From the NCBI RefSeq assembly GCF_000009625.1, contig NC_002678.2:1240001-1304000 (forward strand): a stretch of DNA of 64,000 nucleotides, read 5' to 3'. A model generated the notes under the pieces. That model saw only the letters and a program-made list of their open reading frames with translations, had not been told where the DNA came from and made no database searches. The position numbers and the translations under genes were made by a program. The stretch is from Mesorhizobium japonicum MAFF 303099. Its GTDB lineage: Bacteria > Pseudomonadota > Alphaproteobacteria > Rhizobiales > Rhizobiaceae. Below, in pieces: positions 8,900 through 16,366 of this stretch (within the stretch, counting starts at the first letter, position 1; each line of letters opens with the position of its first letter).

Positions 8900-9946
8900 T
8901 CACCGATACCTTGCCTGGTTCCACTTATGGCCCAGCAACGACAGGATGATGATCAGGCCGTTGAAGAACTGCACGTAGAAGCCGCTTAACCCTGCCGCCA
9001 CCACGCCGGTCTGGATGAAGGACACGGTGACCGCGCCGATCGCGCCACCGGCCACCGTGCCGATACCGCCCCAGGTTGGCGTGCCGCCGACGAACACCGA
9101 GGCCAGGACCGGCAGGAGATAGCCGTCGCCGGCTGTCGGCCACCAGGTGAAGTTGATCATCACCGAGAACGTGCCGGCGATCGCCGCCCCGATGCCGACG
9201 AAGACGAAGACCTTCACCCGCACGCGCTTGACGTCGATGCCCATCTGCTGGGCGCTGTCAGGATTGTCGCCGACCACCCTCACCTGCGCGCCGAAACGAT
9301 GCCTGTTGTAGAGCATCGCCGACAGTACGACGAAGGCGATGGCCCAGAATATCTGCACCGGAATGCCGTATATCTGGCTGGAGAAGATCTTGTAGGCCCA
9401 GCTGCCGCTGAGGCTGGTCAGCGCCATCGATTTGCCCTCGTTGATGATCTGGATCAGCCCACGCAGCAGGAAATTCATGCCGAGCGTGGCGATCAGCGAC
9501 GACAGCCCGCCATAGACGACCAGCGACCCGACGAGGAAGCCGAGCAGCATGCCTGTGACGAGTGCGGCGGCAATGCCAAGGAACGGATCGTAGCCGGCCT
9601 GCACCACCAGGGCGAAGACCCAGGAGGCAAACCCCATCGTCGCCGGAAACGACAGGTCGATCTCGCCGCAGGTGACGACGAAGACCAGCGGCACCACCAC
9701 GAACAGCGCCACGGGGAGCGTCGTCAGCACGGAACTGTAGAGATACCAGGTGGTGAACACGGTCGGGTTGGCGACCATGAACACCGCCATCATGACGATG
9801 AACACGGCGAGCGTGCCGAGCGATGCGCGGTTGTCGAGGACGAAGCCGCGCAGCCAATGGTCGGATGGATGTTTCCACTCCTGGCGGGCGGACCCGGCAT
9901 GAGCGCGCAGAGGGCTTTCGAGATCGGGTTCCATGGTCTTGCTCAT
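8900..9946 (-). CDS. Sugar ABC transporter permease (RbsC/FrcC-like)
   Basis: The inner-membrane permease of a carbohydrate ABC importer of the ribose/fructose class (BPD_transp_2 family), 348 aa. It has about nine to ten hydrophobic segments and the family signature near VGGTPTWGGIGTVAGGAIGA. The start ATG at 9946 overlaps the stop of the ATPase gene by 4 nt (ATGA), so translation is coupled. It is the last gene of the leftward sugar operon. With the single-module ATPase next door the arrangement resembles the rhizobial Frc system, but the substrate is not proven. Confidence 0.9.
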   Translation of the reverse strand: MSKTMEPDLESPLRAHAGSARQEWKHPSDHWLRGFVLDNRASLGTLAVFIVMMAVFMVANPTVFTTWYLYSSVLTTLPVALFVVVPLVFVVTCGEIDLSFPATMGFASWVFALVVQAGYDPFLGIAAALVTGMLLGFLVGSLVVYGGLSSLIATLGMNFLLRGLIQIINEGKSMALTSLSGSWAYKIFSSQIYGIPVQIFWAIAFVVLSAMLYNRHRFGAQVRVVGDNPDSAQQMGIDVKRVRVKVFVFVGIGAAIAGTFSVMINFTWWPTAGDGYLLPVLASVFVGGTPTWGGIGTVAGGAIGAVTVSFIQTGVVAAGLSGFYVQFFNGLIIILSLLGHKWNQARYR

Positions 9947-10740
9947 CGTGCTTGCTGCTCCGCTTCGCCGGCCTCGCGCAGTCCGGGCAACCCGCCGGGA
10001 TGCGCGACGTCCTCCATGAAATTGATCAAATCTTCCGCCGACTTGACCGCGCTGCGGTCGGCGGTCAGCGCCACCTTGCCGCGATCGAGCACCACGAAGC
10101 GGTCGGCGATGTCGAAGACGTGATGGATGTTGTGGCCGATGAACAGGATCGAGCGGCCGCTCGCCCGCACCTGGCGCACGAAGTGGAACACCTTGGCGGT
10201 CTCGGTCAGCGACAGCGCCGTGGTCGGCTCGTCGAGGATGATCAGCTCGGCCTGCTTGTAGATGGCGCGCGCAATCGCCACGCCCTGGCGTTCGCCGCCC
10301 GACAGCTGGCCGACGATCGAGTGCGGCGTGAACACTTTCGAGGTGAAGCCGATCTCGCGCATCAGCCGGCTTGCCTCCTCGATCTCCTTGTTGACCTTCA
10401 GCCAGCCCATGAAGCCAGTCAGTTCGCGGCCCATGAAGATGTTGCGCACGATGGTCTGCTGCACGGCCAGCGCCCGGTCCTGGAACACCGTCTCGATGCC
10501 GGCGTCGCGGGAGCGCGCCGCGCTCCAGCCGCTCACCGGCTTGTCGCGCACGAGGATGTCGCCGCTGGTCGGCCTGACCACGCCGGACAGGATCTTGATC
10601 AGCGTCGACTTGCCGGCGCCATTGTCGCCGATGAGGCCGACCACCTCGCCGCGGTCGACGCTGAGATTGACGCCGCCCAGCGCATAGACCTGACCATAAG
10701 ACTTCGTGATATCGCGCAGTTCGATGATGCGTTCGGCCAT
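9943..10740 (-). CDS. Sugar ABC transporter ATP-binding protein, single module
   Basis: The ATPase of the importer, 265 aa, with one nucleotide-binding domain only. RbsA-type partners of this permease class normally carry two fused domains (about 500 aa). Walker A is GDNGAGKST near residue 38, the signature LSGGERQGVAIARA near 145 and Walker B LIILDEPTT near 165. The single-module form is known from the fructose/mannose system FrcA of rhizobia. It lies between the binding protein gene (84-bp gap with a strong hairpin) and the permease (4-bp overlap). Confidence 0.92.
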   Translation of the reverse strand: MAERIIELRDITKSYGQVYALGGVNLSVDRGEVVGLIGDNGAGKSTLIKILSGVVRPTSGDILVRDKPVSGWSAARSRDAGIETVFQDRALAVQQTIVRNIFMGRELTGFMGWLKVNKEIEEASRLMREIGFTSKVFTPHSIVGQLSGGERQGVAIARAIYKQAELIILDEPTTALSLTETAKVFHFVRQVRASGRSILFIGHNIHHVFDIADRFVVLDRGKVALTADRSAVKSAEDLINFMEDVAHPGGLPGLREAGEAEQQAR

Positions 10741-10785
10741 CGGATCCTCGCTTTCATTGTCGCATGCCGGCCTTTGCCGGCGGTC

Positions 10786-10814
10786 CTGCCGGCCGGGTCC
10801 AACCCGGCCGGCAG
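10786..10814 (-). promoter_or_regulatory. GC-rich stem-loop between binding-protein and ATPase genes
   Basis: A perfect 13-bp inverted repeat (10786-10798 and 10802-10814) with a 3-nt loop lies 10 nt after the binding-protein stop codon. A smaller hairpin (10766-10770 with 10776-10781) follows it. No T-run is present. In binding-protein transport operons such intercistronic structures protect the upstream message or cause partial termination, giving excess binding protein. That role is inferred here. Confidence 0.6.
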
Positions 10815-10824
10815 CCTTGGGAGG

Positions 10825-11832
10825 TCAGCGCAGCGCCTGCTTGGCGAGCTCTGAGACGATCTCATAGTTCTGCGGCGTGACGAAGCCGGCACCGGTGTCG
10901 ACATTCATCGGGGCCAGACCCAGCACCACCTGCTGGCAAAGGCTGAGGATCGGCAGATAGCCCTGCATGAATGGCTGCTGGTCGGCTGTCAGCTGCACCC
11001 ATCCACCCTTGAAGCCCTCGACGATCTGCGGGCTGGTGTCGAAGCCGAAATTGAAGATATCGCCGGGCTTCCGGCCCGCGGCCTGCATGTAGGTCGGCAC
11101 ATTGCCGAGCATCTGCCCGCCGGGATAGCCGACCGCCTTGACACCCGGATTGTTGAGCAACGCCGCGGTGATCACCGGGATGGCGAGGTTGGGATCGGCC
11201 GCCCACTCGGTTACGGAATTGATCTGAACGACATCGACGCCCGCCTCTTTCAGTGCGGCGACCGTTCCACGCTCGCGTGCGCCCCGGCTCTCATTGTCGA
11301 AGGGGCCGATCATGATCGCCTTGTCGCCGGATTTCAGCCCGGCCAGCTTGAACGCCTCGGCGCCGAGCGCGCGGCCCTGCTGCTCCTGCTGGGCGCCGAC
11401 ATAGCCGCCGCCGAACGCCGCCACCACCTTCGGCACCGGCACGTTCTGGTACATCATCTTGATGCCGTCCTTATGCGCCTGCTCGGCCAGCGGCATGATC
11501 GCGTCTTCGCCTGGGTGGCCCATCATGGCGATGCCGTTGGGCTTGACCGCAACCGCCTCGCGCAATTGCTGCACCATCTTTTCGACGTCCCAGCCGGAGA
11601 AGATGTAGTCGACTTTCGGCCCGAGATCGGCCGCCGCCTGCTTGGCGCCATTATAGACGATGGTACCGAAAGCGTCGCCCTCGGCGCCGCCGACGAAGAA
11701 GCGGATATGGACATCCTTGCACCATTGGGCGTCGAGCGCCCGTGCAGGCAAGGTCGAGATGGCGGCGCAAAGCGCCGTGGCGGCGGCCACGACGGTCGTG
11801 CGCAGAAGTGTCGTTCTGATCGCGATGCTCAT
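10825..11832 (-). CDS. Periplasmic sugar-binding protein of ABC importer
   Basis: The solute-binding component, 335 aa, type I periplasmic-binding fold of the ribose-binding class (Peripla_BP_4). A Sec signal peptide covers residues 1-32 (TTVVAAATALCAAISTLPARALDA). The mature protein has IRFFVGGAEGDAFGTIVYNG, typical of sugar binders, and GTVAALKEAGVDVVQ. It is followed by a strong stem-loop and then by the ATPase and permease genes. Before it is a 109-bp gap with a small hairpin (11902-11917) after the isomerase gene. It determines what the system takes up, but the ligand cannot be read from sequence. Confidence 0.9.
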   Translation of the reverse strand: MSIAIRTTLLRTTVVAAATALCAAISTLPARALDAQWCKDVHIRFFVGGAEGDAFGTIVYNGAKQAAADLGPKVDYIFSGWDVEKMVQQLREAVAVKPNGIAMMGHPGEDAIMPLAEQAHKDGIKMMYQNVPVPKVVAAFGGGYVGAQQEQQGRALGAEAFKLAGLKSGDKAIMIGPFDNESRGARERGTVAALKEAGVDVVQINSVTEWAADPNLAIPVITAALLNNPGVKAVGYPGGQMLGNVPTYMQAAGRKPGDIFNFGFDTSPQIVEGFKGGWVQLTADQQPFMQGYLPILSLCQQVVLGLAPMNVDTGAGFVTPQNYEIVSELAKQALR

Positions 11833-11941
11833 GCACTTGTCCTCCCTTTGTTTCCCTCGTCAGCCGAGGGGGCTGTTGACGATTGCTTCGCCACTTACGA
11901 ACCGGCTCCTCCGCCGGCCAATTCTCTCATCAAATTTGTCC

Positions 11942-12850
11942 TCACGTCGGATTTTGCAGGTAGCTGGCGCCTCCCCGGCATTGTTTGAGATATTCCAACG
12001 CCCGCGCCTGCCCCGTGATTTCGAGATCGTCGCGATAGACCGGGTCATGCCAGCCCTCGATGTCGATGGCGCCCTTGTAGCCGGCCAGCCGCAATTCGCT
12101 GATCACCCGCGTCCAGTCGCTGTCGCCGAAGCCGGGCGTGCGCATCTGTACGAAAGGCAGGCGGCCAAACACGCCGTGCTCGCGGATGACGTCCCAGCGC
12201 ACGGTGGCGTCCTTGCCATGGACATGGAAGATGCGCGGCGCCCATTTGCGGATCTGCGGGATCGGGTCGATCAGATAGACGAGCTGATGGCAGGGCTCCC
12301 ATTCGAGACCCAGATTATCGTCAGGCAATTCGTTGAACATCAGCTCCCAGGCGTCCGGATTGTGGGCGATGTTCCAGTCGCCGACCGCCCAATTGCCGTC
12401 CATGGCGCAATTCTCGAAGGCGATGCGCACGCCCTTGTCGGCGGCGCGCTTGGCCAGCGGTCCCCACACCTCGCGAAAGCGCGGCAGGCTGTCGGTCAGT
12501 TTCTTGCCGCGCAAGCGCCCGGTGAAGCCACTGACCATGGAAGCGCCGAACAGATGCGCGTTATCGATGACCGTTTCCCAGGCCGCGAGCACGCCGCGAT
12601 CGACCTCGCCGCTCTCCAGCGGATTGCCGAACACACCGAGGGAAGACACGACGACATCGGCATCGCCGATCGCCTCGCGGATCTCGCCGGCAAGGCGCGG
12701 AAGGTCCTTGCCGCCCAGCGTCTGCCAGAAGAAGGGCTGGATGCTCTCGAAACCAAGCGGCAGGATCTGCCTGACATAGGCAGCGGGGTCTTCGAGATTG
12801 GCCCGCACCATGGTGCCGATCCGGATGTCGAGAAGCGGGTTTGGCATCAT
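11942..12850 (-). CDS. Sugar phosphate isomerase/epimerase (xylose isomerase-like TIM barrel)
   Basis: A 302-aa protein of the AP-endonuclease-2 / xylose-isomerase-like TIM-barrel family. It probably isomerises or epimerises the imported carbohydrate or its oxidised form using a divalent metal. Candidate metal ligands are in FENCA (near residue 150), HVHGKD (near 225) and IEGWHDP (near 270). Its ATG overlaps the stop of the upstream oxidoreductase by 4 nt (ATGA), so the two enzymes are made together. The exact reaction is unknown. Pairs of such an isomerase and a Gfo/Idh/MocA dehydrogenase are typical of inositol and rare-sugar catabolism. Confidence 0.85.
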   Translation of the reverse strand: MMPNPLLDIRIGTMVRANLEDPAAYVRQILPLGFESIQPFFWQTLGGKDLPRLAGEIREAIGDADVVVSSLGVFGNPLESGEVDRGVLAAWETVIDNAHLFGASMVSGFTGRLRGKKLTDSLPRFREVWGPLAKRAADKGVRIAFENCAMDGNWAVGDWNIAHNPDAWELMFNELPDDNLGLEWEPCHQLVYLIDPIPQIRKWAPRIFHVHGKDATVRWDVIREHGVFGRLPFVQMRTPGFGDSDWTRVISELRLAGYKGAIDIEGWHDPVYRDDLEITGQARALEYLKQCRGGASYLQNPT

Positions 12851-13878
12851 GGTCCTTCCCTTGCAATCGCCACGCGCCGGCCGGTCTCGGCGCTCTCGAT
12901 GGCGCCAAAAACCATGGCCAGGCTTTTGATGTTATCGGCGCCATGCGTCTCCGGCTCGGTGCCGGTCTCGATGGCGTGCATGAAATCCCTGATGATGCCG
13001 AGATGGCCGCCGACGCGGTCGGCTGGATCGAGCGGCGGCACGTCGATCGGCTGGGTCTTGGCGAACAGCCCATCGCGGCCCGTCGCCACCACCTCTGCCG
13101 TCAAGAGGTCATGGCCGTCCCAGATGAGGCTGCCGCGCTCGGCGACGATGCGCCAGCTGCCTTCCCAGCTGGTGCGGAAACCGTCGGCGCACCAGGAGCC
13201 GGCATAGGTGAAGACCTTGCCACCACCAAGATCGAAGACCGCGCTTGCCGACGATCCCTGCCGGTACCAGGAATTGGCCGGCTCCCATTCCTGGCAGTAG
13301 ACACCGGCCGGCTCACCGCCGGCCATATAGCGGGCGGCATCGAAAGTGTGGATGGCCATGTCGAGCAGCAGCACATGCGCCATCTCCTCGCGAAAGCCGC
13401 CGAAATGCGGCGCGACGAAGAAATCGGCATGGATGCTGGTCGGATTGCCGATGGCGCCGGAGTCGAGAAAGCGCCTGATGCGCCTGACATTGGCAACGTA
13501 GCGGCGGTTCTGCACGACGGCGTGGATGCGCCCGGCCTGGCGGGCCGCCTCGACGATGGCGCGGGCATTCTCCGGACTGTCGGCCAGCGGCTTTTCGGTC
13601 AAGAGGTGGCAATTATGGGCAAAGGCCGAAAGCGCGACCGCGCGGCGGGCGGCGGGAACCACGACATCGAACACCGCGTCGGGCCTCGTCTGGTCGAGCA
13701 CCGCGTCAAGGCTGGTGCCGATGATAATGCCGGCGAGGTCGTATTCGTGCGCCCTCGCCTTCGCCCGCTCGGCGTCGAGATCGACAAGGCCGACAATGGC
13801 AAGCCCGTCGATCTGCCTCGCGGCATCGAGCCATTGCCTGCTCATCGCACCGCAGCCGACGAGGACGACATTCATCAT
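12847..13878 (-). CDS. Gfo/Idh/MocA family NAD(P)-dependent oxidoreductase
   Basis: A 343-aa dehydrogenase of the glucose-fructose oxidoreductase / inositol dehydrogenase family. The N-terminal Rossmann fold begins with VVLVGCGAMSRQW, and EKPLADSPENA near residue 90 is the family's EKP motif. The C-terminal half is the substrate-binding beta-sheet domain. The start at 13878 is set by GGGAGGAG, 6 nt upstream. The longer frame to 14091 would run through the operator. It is the first gene of the leftward operon and lies just beside the palindromic operator, divergent from the LacI regulator. The substrate is probably a sugar or polyol. Confidence 0.88.
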   Translation of the reverse strand: MMNVVLVGCGAMSRQWLDAARQIDGLAIVGLVDLDAERAKARAHEYDLAGIIIGTSLDAVLDQTRPDAVFDVVVPAARRAVALSAFAHNCHLLTEKPLADSPENARAIVEAARQAGRIHAVVQNRRYVANVRRIRRFLDSGAIGNPTSIHADFFVAPHFGGFREEMAHVLLLDMAIHTFDAARYMAGGEPAGVYCQEWEPANSWYRQGSSASAVFDLGGGKVFTYAGSWCADGFRTSWEGSWRIVAERGSLIWDGHDLLTAEVVATGRDGLFAKTQPIDVPPLDPADRVGGHLGIIRDFMHAIETGTEPETHGADNIKSLAMVFGAIESAETGRRVAIAREGP

Positions 13879-13936
13879 CCGGCACTCCTCCCGTCCGGTC
13901 CCTCCAGACCGAATGTCACGGCATCCACGGCATCGC

Positions 13937-13963
13937 CGTAAACGTTTTCCGTAAACGTTTACG
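13937..13963. promoter_or_regulatory. Double LacI-type operator between divergent units
   Basis: A perfect 14-bp palindrome CGTAAACGTTTACG occupies 13950-13963. Directly beside it, 13937-13950 repeats the sequence as CCGTAAACGTTTTC, a degenerate second copy. The central CG step and flanking AAACGTTT are typical of LacI/GalR operators. It lies 60 bp upstream of the oxidoreductase start and 105 bp upstream of the regulator start, so it can control both. Binding by the adjacent regulator is inferred. Confidence 0.8.
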
Positions 13964-14067
13964 AGAACACACCCGATAGCGTAGAATGTCAATCGGCTGT
14001 TCGCGAAAATCGTCCCGAAGCCTTGGCCTAGGCGGCAGCCAATGATAGCCAAGGCAGAGGGGGAGAA

Positions 14068-15099
14068 TTGTCCTTGGCGTCCAGCATCCACGACCTAGCG
14101 CGTCACCTGAACATTTCGATCGGCACCGTGTCACGGGCGCTGAACGGCCGCGCCGACGTCAATGCCGACACGCGCCAACGCGTGCTGGACGCCGCCAAGA
14201 AGCTGAACTATTCACCCAATCAGTCCGGCCGCAGTCTCAGACAAGGCGCGACCCACTCGATCGCCTTCATGCTGCAGCCGCATCCTGGCGACCAGCAATA
14301 TGGCGAACCGTTCTTCATTCCCTTCCTGATCGGGCTGCAGGGCCGCCTTGCCGAAAGCGGGCTCGACCTGACCGTGGTGATGGGCGCGCCGGGCGACTAT
14401 CAGCAGGAGCGCCTGCGCCGCGTCGTCGAGACCCGCCGCGCCGACGCCGTGCTACTGGCCTGGACGCGGCGCGAGGACGAGCGCATCGATTATCTCACAC
14501 AGGTCGGCTTCCCCTTCGCCACGCTCGGCCGCAGCCGCAGCGGCGGCAAGGCCTACCCCTCGCTCGACCTCGATTTCGAGAAGGCCGGCAGCGATGCCGT
14601 CGACCGGCTGGTGGCGCGCGGCCATCGCCGCATCGCCGCCATCCGCCCTTCCCTCAATCTCAATTTTGGCTATCTGTTCCTCGACGGTTATCGCAAAGCC
14701 CTGAAGCGGCACGGCATCGACGTCGACCCCGCGCTGATCGCCGATGGCTTCATCAACGAAGCCGGCGGCTACCAGGTGACGCCGCGCGTGATGCTGGCAA
14801 AGGACCGGCCGACGGCTATCATCTTCAACAACGACGCCATGGCGCTCGGCGGCTGCAAGGCGCTCGCCGAGATGGGCATCCGCCCCGGCCACGACATCGC
14901 GGTGTGCGTCATCGTCGACACGCCGCTCTGCCGTTATTTTTCCCCGGCGCTGACCGCCTTCCGCCCGCCATTGGAGCCGATGGGAAGGCGGCTGGCCGAA
15001 ATGCTGCTGGCCTCGCTTCCCGCCTTCGCCGGCCCGGAAGGCCCGCGCATCACCCGCGAAGTCTGGCCGCTGGAACTGATCGCGCGCGACAGCGATTGA
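14068..15099 (+). CDS. LacI-family transcriptional regulator
   Basis: A 343-aa repressor of the LacI/GalR family. The N-terminal helix-turn-helix is IHDLARHLNISIGTVSRAL (residues 7-25), and the hinge helix region LNYSPNQSGRSLRQG ends near residue 65. A periplasmic-binding-protein-like effector domain follows, with RPTAIIFNNDAMALGG near residue 250. It starts at TTG 14068 with AGGGGGAG just before it. It is divergent from the sugar catabolic/transport operon, with a matching operator in between. Most likely it represses that operon until the imported sugar or a derivative binds. Confidence 0.92.
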   Translation: MSLASSIHDLARHLNISIGTVSRALNGRADVNADTRQRVLDAAKKLNYSPNQSGRSLRQGATHSIAFMLQPHPGDQQYGEPFFIPFLIGLQGRLAESGLDLTVVMGAPGDYQQERLRRVVETRRADAVLLAWTRREDERIDYLTQVGFPFATLGRSRSGGKAYPSLDLDFEKAGSDAVDRLVARGHRRIAAIRPSLNLNFGYLFLDGYRKALKRHGIDVDPALIADGFINEAGGYQVTPRVMLAKDRPTAIIFNNDAMALGGCKALAEMGIRPGHDIAVCVIVDTPLCRYFSPALTAFRPPLEPMGRRLAEMLLASLPAFAGPEGPRITREVWPLELIARDSD

Positions 15100-15111
15100 T
15101 GGCGCAGGCGA

Positions 15112-15426
15112 TCAATCCACCTTCTTCTCGCCCCGCTCGCCAGCCTTGACGATATCGCCCGTCGTGAACAGGATTTCCTTCAATTCCGCCCGCCAATCCT
15201 TCTTCTGGCGTAGCAGGAATTCCAGGTCCATGCCGAAATGCTTGAACTCCTCGCCTTGCGCGTTCTGCATGATGGCCCGCGCCTGCGGATCCTTCTCCAC
15301 CGAGATGCGCTGTTCGTACCAGCCGATCGCTTCCGCCTCCTCGATCAGCGACGTGATCATGCGCGCAAAGGTCCGCACCTTCTGCGACAGCTCTTCAGGC
15401 GGTTCGTGATACTGGTCGAAACCCAT
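15112..15426 (-). CDS. Encapsulin-associated ferritin-like protein (EncFtn family), orphan
   Basis: A 104-aa all-helical protein that closely resembles the encapsulated ferritin EncFtn of Rhodospirillum rubrum. It shares EEAEAIGWYEQR, DPQARAIMQNAQGEEFKH and the ending KEILFTTGDI. From memory of the EncFtn literature, the ferroxidase and entry-site residues E31, E32, E34, E62 and H65 align with E29, E30, E32, E60 and H63 here. EncFtn forms an annular decamer that oxidises iron inside an encapsulin shell. No encapsulin gene is in the window, and the charged tail (AGERGEKKVD) does not look like a cargo-loading peptide. The start at 15426 is set by GGGAGG 5 nt upstream. Confidence 0.8.
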   Translation of the reverse strand: MGFDQYHEPPEELSQKVRTFARMITSLIEEAEAIGWYEQRISVEKDPQARAIMQNAQGEEFKHFGMDLEFLLRQKKDWRAELKEILFTTGDIVKAGERGEKKVD

Positions 15427-15506
15427 GTCGTCCTCCCCTCGATGGCCGCTAAGGCGACAAAGCCCGGCCGTACCCATGAATGCCTGGAAGCGTCACCGGT
15501 TCCGCA

Positions 15507-16271
15507 TCACCGTTGCAATTCCGCCAGCGCACGCTCCAGCGGTGCCGGCGAAATCTGGATCGGTCCGGAGAACGGCACGTCCATGTCGAGGATCAGGTAG
15601 ATCGCCCCGGCGATGAGCGCGGCCGACACGACGTAGGTCGCAAGCGTGATCGCATTCTTCGGCGCCCTGAACCCGAAACTGGCGAAGATCAGCGCCAGCC
15701 ACGCAACCAGCATGGCAATCAGCGGCCAGGGGATCGCACCCTCCGACTGTTCGATCAGCACCCAGCGCATTTCCAGCACTTTCTGCAGGCGCTGACGCGC
15801 ATCCTGCAACAGCGGGCTATGCGTCGCATCGGACAGCGTCAGCGCGTTCAGCCGCGTGCCGATCTCCGTCAAAAGATGTTCGGACAGCTGGTTGGACACG
15901 ATAGGCGTTTCGCTGGCCTGCAGCGAGCCGGCCGCCACCCGCGGCACATAGGCGACCAGCGGCTGGCGCACCATGTCGGCATCCGCACCGTACTGGCGCA
16001 ATGTCCTGTCGAGCAGGATCATCTCCGTCGCATAGGCGTGCACATTGTGATCGATCGATTCGAAGGTGTTCTTGGCCGAGTTGATCATCAGGCCGAGCAC
16101 CAACGAGGTCATGACGCCGAACAAATTGGCGGCGAGCCGCACCACATTGTTCGTGTCGTCGTCGCGATGTCTGGCCGGCAGCCTCGGCCAGATCGCCATG
16201 CTGACCAGCGGCGCCGCCGCCAGGCACAGGAAAATCACCAAGGCGATCAGGGCTTCGCGCATGAAGCGCAT
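15507..16271 (-). CDS. DUF4239 (bestrophin-like) membrane protein
   Basis: A protein of about 254 aa in the DUF4239 / bestrophin-like domain family, with four hydrophobic segments: two at the N-terminus (residues 7-30 and about 48-66) and two near the C-terminus (LIAMLVAWLALIFASFGF and NAITLATYVVSAALIAGAIYLI). The NTFESIDHNVHAYATEMILLDRTL segment between them is characteristic. Function is unknown. Related proteins are proposed anion channels. The start is uncertain between ATG 16271 and ATG 16262, and neither has a strong ribosome site. It lies between the ferritin-like gene and the methyltransferase, all read leftward. Confidence 0.8.
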   Translation of the reverse strand: MRFMREALIALVIFLCLAAAPLVSMAIWPRLPARHRDDDTNNVVRLAANLFGVMTSLVLGLMINSAKNTFESIDHNVHAYATEMILLDRTLRQYGADADMVRQPLVAYVPRVAAGSLQASETPIVSNQLSEHLLTEIGTRLNALTLSDATHSPLLQDARQRLQKVLEMRWVLIEQSEGAIPWPLIAMLVAWLALIFASFGFRAPKNAITLATYVVSAALIAGAIYLILDMDVPFSGPIQISPAPLERALAELQR

Positions 16272-16366
16272 TTCTGCACGGCGTGCACCGCTTGCCAATG
16301 ACCCCGGCACCGATCACGCCGCGAAAGTCGCGGCAAGGCCAGGTGTCTCGCGCGAAAGCTCGCCGC

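Noticed and set aside
12847..14091. Longer N-terminal version of the Gfo/Idh/MocA oxidoreductase
   Set aside because: It would translate the operator region and overlap the LacI start. The Rossmann motif begins only after ATG 13878, which has a strong ribosome site.
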